From CAZDDA01 sp964568045 (GTDB lineage Bacteria; Bipolaricaulota; Bipolaricaulia; UBA7950; UBA9294): a stretch of 45,015 nucleotides of DNA. Location of the stretch: positions 1 to 45,015 of the forward strand of contig CAZMOL010000003.1 in NCBI GenBank assembly GCA_964568045.1. Direction: 5' to 3'. Position 1 is the first letter of the stretch, and every line of letters starts with the position of its first letter. Below the pieces are notes generated by a model, which saw only the letters and a list, made by a program, of their open reading frames with translations, had not been told where the DNA came from and ran no database searches. Made by a program: the position numbers and the translations under genes. Positions 39,654-45,015 of the stretch are shown here, piece after piece.

Positions 39654-41428
39654 TGCTTCTGAGGCAATTGGTGGAATATGCAGAGCGGCTTGAGCGCGAA
39701 CAGCCAGAAAAGGTCCTTCCTCGACGCTACCAGGAAGTAGGAATCCGTTGGATTATTGCCTTGGACAAAAAGGGGCGGAGTAAGGGCAAGCCAATGCGCA
39801 CCTCGAATGGCTTAGAAGGGAGGAAAGAAGGTCCAAAACGTTTTATGGCGCCGGATTTGGTCAGATCCTCTGGTGTCAGGGCGAAACTGTTGGCCGATAA
39901 TGGCGAGTATGTCTTCGGTCTTGCAGGCGAAGGCGCAGATCCCAAGAGAATTGCAGAACGACATCAAGCATTCAAGGATGCGGTCCGAGCGTGTGCTGAA
40001 GAGACTGATCTGGCGGAAGTGATCGCGGTGGCACGCTTTCTTGAAACCCTCGATGTCAAATCCCTTGCCTTGCCTGACGAAGTGGATTCTCGCGATGTCT
40101 TCACTTTTTCCGTGGGCGGCGTCATGCCGATAGATCTACCCGCGGTTCGTTCCTACTGGGCAAAGCACGCTGGCGATACTCCTATAAGTAAACAAGGGAA
40201 AGAGACGTTCGAGGCAGAGTGCCTCATCTCGGGTGAGTACGGTCCGGTCATGGACCGCGAACCGGTCAAGATCAAGGGCATCCCCGGTGGACAATCAAGC
40301 GGCACGAATATGATTTCCGCAAATCAGCGTTCGTTCGAATCATACGGCTTATCAGCCTCACATGTCGCTCCAGTAAAGCTTGAGTACGCTGAGAAGTATG
40401 CCAATGCGCTCAACGACCTACTTAGGAATGATCACACGCATCTGCGCGTAGGTCCGGTTGTGTACGTGTTCTGGACAAAAAACGCCCTGCCTCTCCCGAT
40501 TGTGGAATCTCTCAGCAAACCGGAGAAAGAGAATCCTTTGCTTGCTGCCTTGTTTGCTGGAAAAGCCGTCGAACTGAAGGCAAGCGACCGTCCCGAGCAA
40601 GTAAAGAAAAGCCTTGTCTCTCCGTGGGCTGGTCGAGAATTCGAATCAATCCGTGACAACGCTTTCTACGCGCTCAGTCTCTCTGCTAACGGGGGGCGTG
40701 CAGTTGTGCGCGATCAGCTGACATCGACTGTGAGAGACGTACGCGACAAACTGAGAGCTTACTTCACCGCACAGCAAATGGTCGACAACGCAGGCCAACC
40801 CGGAAAACCTTTGGGGATTTACACCTTGGCAGCAGGGTTATACCGCGATGCGAATAAGGAGATGGCCCCCGGAGTTCCTGTGAGCCTTCTTTCATTTGCC
40901 CTCCGTGGGAAGCCGTTGCCGTTTGCATTCCTGCAACAACTGGTCCGGCGGAATTGTATGGAACGACGTGTGACCCGTCCGCGGGCGGTTTTAGCCAAGA
41001 TGGTGTTGTTATCAAGCGGAAAGGAGATGAGTAGCATGGAAAAGCTTAAAACAACGAGGCCCGAAACGGCGTACCACTTGGGACGATTGCTAGCCGTGTT
41101 TGAGAGCATCCAAAGGAAAGCGCAACCGGGGATCAACACAACGCTGGTCGACCGTTTCTACGGTTCGGCAAGTACGACCCCTGCGTTGGTATTCGGACGC
41201 CTTATATCTGGGATCCAGAATAACCTCGCGAAGTTAAGGAAGAGCAATCCCGGGCTTTGTACCATCCTTGAAAAGGAACTGCAGGAGATCACCGCTTCCA
41301 TTGAAAGATTCCCCAAAGTGTTGAAAGTAGAAGAGCAAGCCTTGTTCGGATTGGGTTACTTTCACGAACAAGCCAATCAGCGGGAAAAGATCAAGGCACG
41401 CTCGAAACGAACTCAAGCGAGCGACTAA
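39653..41428 (+). CDS. cas8c: Type I-C Cascade large subunit Cas8c (Csd1)
   Basis: Large subunit of the I-C surveillance complex, which recognises the PAM and target. The 591 residues contain typical Csd1 blocks: KPMRTSNG near the start, VFTFSVGG, GPVMDREPVKIKGIPGGQSSGTNMISANQRSFESYG, and the helical C-terminus from about 460. It starts on the cas5c stop (TGATG). The C-terminal part carries an internal start for Cas11c, listed separately. Confidence 0.94.
   Translation: MLLRQLVEYAERLEREQPEKVLPRRYQEVGIRWIIALDKKGRSKGKPMRTSNGLEGRKEGPKRFMAPDLVRSSGVRAKLLADNGEYVFGLAGEGADPKRIAERHQAFKDAVRACAEETDLAEVIAVARFLETLDVKSLALPDEVDSRDVFTFSVGGVMPIDLPAVRSYWAKHAGDTPISKQGKETFEAECLISGEYGPVMDREPVKIKGIPGGQSSGTNMISANQRSFESYGLSASHVAPVKLEYAEKYANALNDLLRNDHTHLRVGPVVYVFWTKNALPLPIVESLSKPEKENPLLAALFAGKAVELKASDRPEQVKKSLVSPWAGREFESIRDNAFYALSLSANGGRAVVRDQLTSTVRDVRDKLRAYFTAQQMVDNAGQPGKPLGIYTLAAGLYRDANKEMAPGVPVSLLSFALRGKPLPFAFLQQLVRRNCMERRVTRPRAVLAKMVLLSSGKEMSSMEKLKTTRPETAYHLGRLLAVFESIQRKAQPGINTTLVDRFYGSASTTPALVFGRLISGIQNNLAKLRKSNPGLCTILEKELQEITASIERFPKVLKVEEQALFGLGYFHEQANQREKIKARSKRTQASD
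41036..41428 (+). CDS. cas11c: Cas11c small subunit from an internal start in cas8c
   Basis: In the cas8c frame an ATG at 41036 is preceded nine bases upstream by a strong Shine-Dalgarno AAAGGAG (41020-41026), which has no role for the main gene. It would make a 130-residue, all-helical protein beginning MEKLKTTRPETAYHLGRL and ending with the cas8c stop. Type I-C Cascades are known to contain a small subunit Cas11c made by internal translation of cas8c, of about this size. The in-frame position (codon 462 of 591) and the site match that model. ATG 41027 directly after the site is too close to be used well. Confidence 0.8.
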   Translation: MEKLKTTRPETAYHLGRLLAVFESIQRKAQPGINTTLVDRFYGSASTTPALVFGRLISGIQNNLAKLRKSNPGLCTILEKELQEITASIERFPKVLKVEEQALFGLGYFHEQANQREKIKARSKRTQASD

Positions 41429-41468
41429 CGGATACTAAAGAAGACTAAAAGGGATAAGGAGGAGGAAG

Positions 41469-42365
41469 ATGGATAATCATGTGAATCCTGAACTGCGGCA
41501 CGATTTCACCTTGTTGTTCGATGTGACCGACGGCAATCCAAACGGAGACCCGGATGCGGGGAATCTCCCTCGAGTAGACCCTGAAACCGGCCACGGCCTT
41601 GTCACAGATGTCTGCCTGAAGCGGAAGGTGAGAGACTACGTGAATGTGTTACGTGGGAATGAAGGTCGGTACAAGATCTATGTTGAACACCGTGGCTACC
41701 TGGTAGACCACAAGAAGCGTGCCTATAGGGCCGTCGGGGGAAAGAAAGGCGATGATAAAAAGGCCGACGAAGCCAGAGCTTGGATGTGCGAGAATTTCTA
41801 TGATGTGAGGGTCTTCGGTGCAGTGCTCGTTGGGAAAAAGGGAGAAGGGTACAACTGTGGTCAAGTTCGCGGCCCCATCCAGCTGACGTTCGCCCGATCG
41901 AAGGACCCCATCTTAGCACTAGACGTGGGTATTACCCGAGTTGCTCTTGAGAATCCAGGAGAGAAGCCACGAGAAGACGAAAGCGAGCAGGCAATGACTG
42001 GCACCATGGGAAGGAAGGCTCTTATCCCTTACGGTCTCTACCGTGCCCATGGATTCTTTGTCCCAAGCTTTGCTGTAGACACCGGGACCACAGAGGAGGA
42101 CTTGATCCTGTTCTGGGAGGCCCTTCAGAAAATGTGGGATCTGAACCGTTCTGCGTCGAAAGGTCTCACGACTTGTCGCGGCCTCTACGTCTTCACTCAT
42201 GACAAGCCTCTTGGCAACGCACCGGCACACAGGCTGTTCGAGCGGATTACGGCCAAGCTCAAGGACGAAACCAAGCCGCCGCGGTCGTTCGGCGATTACA
42301 CGGTGACCGTGGACGAAGCTGATCTGCCCGACGGTGTCACGTTAACCAAGCTCGTTGCTGACTGA
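41469..42365 (+). CDS. cas7: Type I-C Cascade backbone Cas7 (Csd2)
   Basis: Backbone subunit that coats the crRNA in several copies. It has 298 residues with a strong site AAGGAGGAGG upstream. Family blocks are FDVTDGNPNGDPDAGNLPRVDPETGHGLVTDVCLKRKVRDYV-type N-terminus, the FYDVRVFGAVL, CGQVRGPIQLTFARS and MTGTMGRKALIPYGLYRAHGF. A 40-base gap separates it from cas8c; it ends two bases before the cas4 ATG. Confidence 0.95.
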   Translation: MDNHVNPELRHDFTLLFDVTDGNPNGDPDAGNLPRVDPETGHGLVTDVCLKRKVRDYVNVLRGNEGRYKIYVEHRGYLVDHKKRAYRAVGGKKGDDKKADEARAWMCENFYDVRVFGAVLVGKKGEGYNCGQVRGPIQLTFARSKDPILALDVGITRVALENPGEKPREDESEQAMTGTMGRKALIPYGLYRAHGFFVPSFAVDTGTTEEDLILFWEALQKMWDLNRSASKGLTTCRGLYVFTHDKPLGNAPAHRLFERITAKLKDETKPPRSFGDYTVTVDEADLPDGVTLTKLVAD

Positions 42366-42366
42366 G

Positions 42367-42960
42367 ATGGACACAGACCGCGGAGAGCCGATCCCGCTCT
42401 CGGCGTTGCAGCACTACGCGTTTTGCCCGCGGCAGTGCGCGCTGATCCATCTTGATCGTATCTGGGAGGAGAATCTGTATACCCTGCGTGGGAAAAGGCT
42501 CCACGAGCGCAGCGATCAGCCGGAGGCGGTACTTCGTGATGGAGTGCGACTGGAATACGCACTGCCGCTGTGGAGCGAGCAGTACGGATTGATCGGCAAG
42601 GCCGACGTTGTCGAGTTTGACGACCACGACCGCCCCTACCCGGTTGAGTACAAGTCCGGACGAAAGAAGCATCGCCTCGCGGACCGCGTTCAGCTTGCCG
42701 GGCAGACGCTCTGTTTGGAGGAGATGCTCGACTGCACAATCGAAGAAGGGGCGATCTTCTACCATCGCTCACGCCGTCGAGAAGTCGTTTCGATCGACGC
42801 GGCTCTGAGAGAAGAGACCGTCCGCATAATCGCAGCTGTGCGAGACCTTTTCTCAGGAGAGACGCTTCCGCCGCCCTGTGGGGACGCACGGTGTCGGCTG
42901 TGTTCGTTACAAGACGAGTGCCTACCGACGCTGTGGGATCTGATTGTGGAGGCAGGATGA
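42367..42960 (+). CDS. cas4: CRISPR adaptation exonuclease Cas4
   Basis: Iron-sulfur RecB-type nuclease that trims prespacers and selects PAMs with Cas1-Cas2. It has 197 residues, ATG 42367. N-terminal cysteines are Cys20 and Cys24 (FCPRQC); the C-terminal cluster has Cys171, 176, 179 and 185 (CGDARCRLCSLQDEC). The nuclease core GKADVVEF and YPVEYKSGRKK holds the Asp, Glu and Lys of motifs II-III. It overlaps cas1 by ATGA. I see no ribosome binding site of its own, suggesting coupling to cas7. Confidence 0.93.
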   Translation: MDTDRGEPIPLSALQHYAFCPRQCALIHLDRIWEENLYTLRGKRLHERSDQPEAVLRDGVRLEYALPLWSEQYGLIGKADVVEFDDHDRPYPVEYKSGRKKHRLADRVQLAGQTLCLEEMLDCTIEEGAIFYHRSRRREVVSIDAALREETVRIIAAVRDLFSGETLPPPCGDARCRLCSLQDECLPTLWDLIVEAG

Positions 42961-43976
42961 GCGCCCGAACCCTCCTCAACACACTGTACGTGCAAACCCA
43001 GGGGGGCTATCTTCGGCTTGACCACGAAACGGTCGTGCTTGAGGTTGAGCGATCCCAGGTTGCGCAGGTGCCGCTTCACCATCTTCGAGGCATCGCCCTG
43101 TTCGGGGACGTCCTCATCAGTCCGTTCCTGCTTGCTCGCTGTGCACAAGACGGACGCGCAGTGACCTGGTTCACTGGGCGTGGTCGCTTCTGCGGGCGTT
43201 TGGCTGGGCGAACGGCTGGCAACGTGTTCCTTCGTCAGGCTCAGTACCGCGCGGCTCAAGATGAGGTGGCCGCGGCTCTGCTGGCACGCTCATTTGTCAA
43301 AGGAAAGATCCGCGCTGCCGTCTCGGTCCTCGGGCGGGCAAACCGCGATTACCCGGACGTCTATCTGGAGAGAGCGAGGGATCGGCTTCACCAGTTAAAA
43401 CGGACGCTCGACTCCCAAACCGAGCTCGACAAGATGCGAGGAATCGAAGGCAGGGCCGCACGCGTATACTACGCCGCTTTTCCAAAGCTCATTCGTGTGC
43501 CAAGTCTCCCTTTTCTCAGTCGCACAAAACGTCCGCCGCGGGATCCGGTGAACGCTGTGTTGTCCTTTACGTATGCGTTGCTGACGCAGGACTGCGTTTC
43601 CGCGCTGGAGGGTGTCGGCCTCGATCCGCAGGTCGGCTTCCTTCACGCCGTCCGGCCGGGGAGACCCTCGTTGGCGCTCGATCTGATGGAGGAGTTTCGC
43701 AACGGGTTCGCCGATCGCCTCGTCCTCACGCTGCTCAATCGGCAACAGTTGCAGACAGGCGATTTCGATCGCAGGCCCGGAGGTGCAGTCTTACTCAACG
43801 AACAGGGGCGCAAGACGCTTTTGACAGCGTACGGGCGGCGGTGTCAAGAAGAGATCCATCATCCCCTGTTTAAGGAATCCGTAGCCGTCGGGCTCCTTCC
43901 CCATATCCAGGCCAGAATCCTTGCCCGTCATATCCGTGGCGATGTCGACGAGTACGTGGGGTATACCTGGCGATGA
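42957..43976 (+). CDS. cas1: CRISPR integrase Cas1
   Basis: Metal-dependent integrase that inserts new spacers. It has 339 residues from ATG 42957, which overlaps the cas4 stop. The catalytic residues are readable: Glu164 (GIEGRAARVYY), His230 (GFLHAVRPGR) and Asp242 (SLALDLMEEFR). The N-terminal beta domain and LLNTLYV start are typical of I-C Cas1. It overlaps cas2 by ATGA, so Cas4, Cas1 and Cas2 are made as one coupled block. Confidence 0.95.
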   Translation: MSARTLLNTLYVQTQGGYLRLDHETVVLEVERSQVAQVPLHHLRGIALFGDVLISPFLLARCAQDGRAVTWFTGRGRFCGRLAGRTAGNVFLRQAQYRAAQDEVAAALLARSFVKGKIRAAVSVLGRANRDYPDVYLERARDRLHQLKRTLDSQTELDKMRGIEGRAARVYYAAFPKLIRVPSLPFLSRTKRPPRDPVNAVLSFTYALLTQDCVSALEGVGLDPQVGFLHAVRPGRPSLALDLMEEFRNGFADRLVLTLLNRQQLQTGDFDRRPGGAVLLNEQGRKTLLTAYGRRCQEEIHHPLFKESVAVGLLPHIQARILARHIRGDVDEYVGYTWR

Positions 43977-44278
43977 GCGACGAACGAGTGGACGCCCTGA
44001 TTGCCTACGACATTGAGACCACGTCGGCCAAGGGCCGCCGACGCTGGCGCGCGATCTGTCAGCTGTGCAAAAACTACGGACAGCGGGTCCAATTCTCTGT
44101 CTTCGAGTGCCGACTGACCCACGCACAGCTGGAAACCGTGGAAGCCAAGGCGTTGGCCATCATCGATCAGAAAAAGGATAGCTTGCGGTTCTATGTGCTT
44201 CGCGGGGGCCGGGAAGCCGCGCTTCGCTCCTATGGGATTGATCGGTATCAGGACTTCGATGAACCGCTCGTGCTTTGA
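43973..44278 (+). CDS. cas2: CRISPR adaptation protein Cas2
   Basis: Structural partner of Cas1 in the integration complex. It has 101 residues with a ferredoxin-like fold; the conserved Asp13 (LIAYDIE) ends the first strand, followed by RRWRAICQLCKNYGQRVQFSVFEC and the DSLRFYVL strand. The last cas gene, it ends 177 bases before the first repeat. Confidence 0.95.
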   Translation: MSDERVDALIAYDIETTSAKGRRRWRAICQLCKNYGQRVQFSVFECRLTHAQLETVEAKALAIIDQKKDSLRFYVLRGGREAALRSYGIDRYQDFDEPLVL

Positions 44279-44455
44279 GCGCGAACCACAAGCAGGTGAT
44301 CAATTCCCGGCAGGTTCGCGCAGCGAGAAAAAGTAGATGAGGTCATTGAAAAGTGAATGCGTAGGGAGAACCGTACCTGTTGGTAGGCCGACAAAAGGGA
44401 TGTTCGCGAAAGGAGGACCCAAAAGATTGACCTGTTGGGAGTTTAGACTCCTACC
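44279..44455 (+). promoter_or_regulatory. CRISPR leader
   Basis: This 177-base stretch between cas2 and the first repeat contains no gene. It carries a direct repeat ACCTGTTGG at 44375-44383 and 44430-44438, and a hairpin GGAGT-TTAG-ACTCC at 44438-44451 that ends five bases before repeat 1. TTGAAA at 44346 and TTGACC at 44428 could be -35 boxes, but no convincing -10 follows. Such leader-end motifs often guide spacer integration; here that is inference. Confidence 0.6.
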
Positions 44456-45015
44456 GTTGCACCCGCTCTTCGGAGCGGGTGAGGATTGAAACTCGGCCAG
44501 GAAGGTGCCTAATGATGCGAGAGGAGAGTTGCACCCGCTCTTCGGAGCGGGTGAGGATTGAAACATCTTTGGTCAGAGGTGGAACTAGGCAATCATCCAG
44601 TTGCACCCGCTCTTCGGAGCGGGTGAGGATTGAAACAAGGAGCTATGTCCGGAATAATCTGGGAGCCTGAAGTTGCACCCGCTCTTCGGAGCGGGTGAGG
44701 ATTGAAACAAGCGCTGGTGTGGGCGGACTCAAGCACAGGGTAACGTTGCACCCGCTCTTCGGAGCGGGTGAGGATTGAAACAGTTCATCTGCCAGATACT
44801 GTCAAATCAACAGAGTGTTGCACCCGCTCTTCGGAGCGGGTGAGGATTGAAACCACTGACCAGTATTACCGGCGCGTGAGGCTGTTAAGTTGCACCCGCT
44901 CTTCGGAGCGGGTGAGGATTGAAACACAATCTCTCCGACGGCCTGGCGGGTGAGCCGTTTGTTGCACCCGCTCTTCGGAGCGGGTGAGGATTGAAACCGA
45001 GGATTAGAGACGGAA
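44456..45015 (+). CRISPR. Type I-C CRISPR array (8 repeats seen, continues past the window)
   Basis: Eight identical 37-base repeats start at 44456, 44528, 44600, 44672, 44745, 44817, 44889 and 44961. Seven complete spacers measure 35, 35, 35, 36, 35, 35 and 35 bases, and an eighth is cut by the window end. The repeat begins GTTGCACCC and ends GGATTGAAAC, so it reads in the same direction as the cas genes with the leader on the left. Its core is a 9-bp stem CACCCGCTC / GAGCGGGTG closed by TTCG. No repeat has decayed, which fits the leader-proximal end of an active array. Confidence 0.98.

Noticed and set aside
44300..44566. Open frames in the CRISPR leader and array
   Set aside because: They only reflect translation of the repeats, which appear as a repeated peptide.

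Overview
The window is a bacterial chromosome segment of moderately high GC (most housekeeping genes sit near 60% by eye), with tightly packed genes, many 4-base start/stop overlaps (ATGA or GTGA) and many GTG starts. The lineage cannot be fixed from this stretch. A fused aroK-aroB gene, a Thermotoga-type DAHP synthase and the order aroF-tyrA-aroA-aroE ... aroC-aroKB-aroQ recall Thermotogota-like or deep-branching candidate phyla such as Bipolaricaulota; this is a low-confidence inference.

Layout. 1-3.2 kb: two tandem exported paralogues with a PKD domain on the minus strand, then a beta-helix lipoprotein. 3.2-9.2 kb: a minus-strand DNA-repair operon uvrB-uvrA-rmuC. 9.2-11.5 kb: a small coiled-coil protein, prfA (RF1), tRNA-Ile(GAU) and a PC4-like ssDNA-binding protein. 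11.5-28.3 kb: one very long aromatic supraoperon. 28.4-30.4 kb: hflK-hflC ending in a strong intrinsic terminator. 30.4-36.2 kb: a repeat-rich gap, plsC and a lipid kinase, a winged-helix/HEPN-like protein, homoserine dehydrogenase and an S33 aminopeptidase. 36.2-45 kb: remnants including a TIR-domain fragment, then a complete type I-C CRISPR-Cas locus with eight identical 37-nt repeats running off the window end.

The supraoperon (aroH-pheA-aroF-tyrA-aroA-aroE-trpE-trpG-trpD-trpC-trpFB-trpA-aroC-aroKB-aroQ-aminotransferase) encodes all seven shikimate steps and all the steps to Phe, Tyr and Trp in 16 genes. The most interesting find is its regulation. A consensus promoter is followed at once by an unannotated 33-codon leader peptide with the run Tyr-Trp-Tyr-Phe-Phe, then an alternative-hairpin region and a canonical intrinsic terminator, all before aroH. 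The only real gap inside the operon, directly upstream of trpE, holds a second leader peptide of 25 codons with Trp at positions 16, 21 and 22. The last two Trp codons lie inside an 8-bp stem near the trpE ribosome binding site. This suggests two-tier attenuation: an aromatic gate for the whole operon and a Trp-specific gate for the trp segment.

In the CRISPR locus, a well-placed internal ribosome binding site and start codon inside cas8c support a separately translated Cas11c. The effector genes appear lower in GC than cas4-cas1-cas2, suggesting a mosaic origin.
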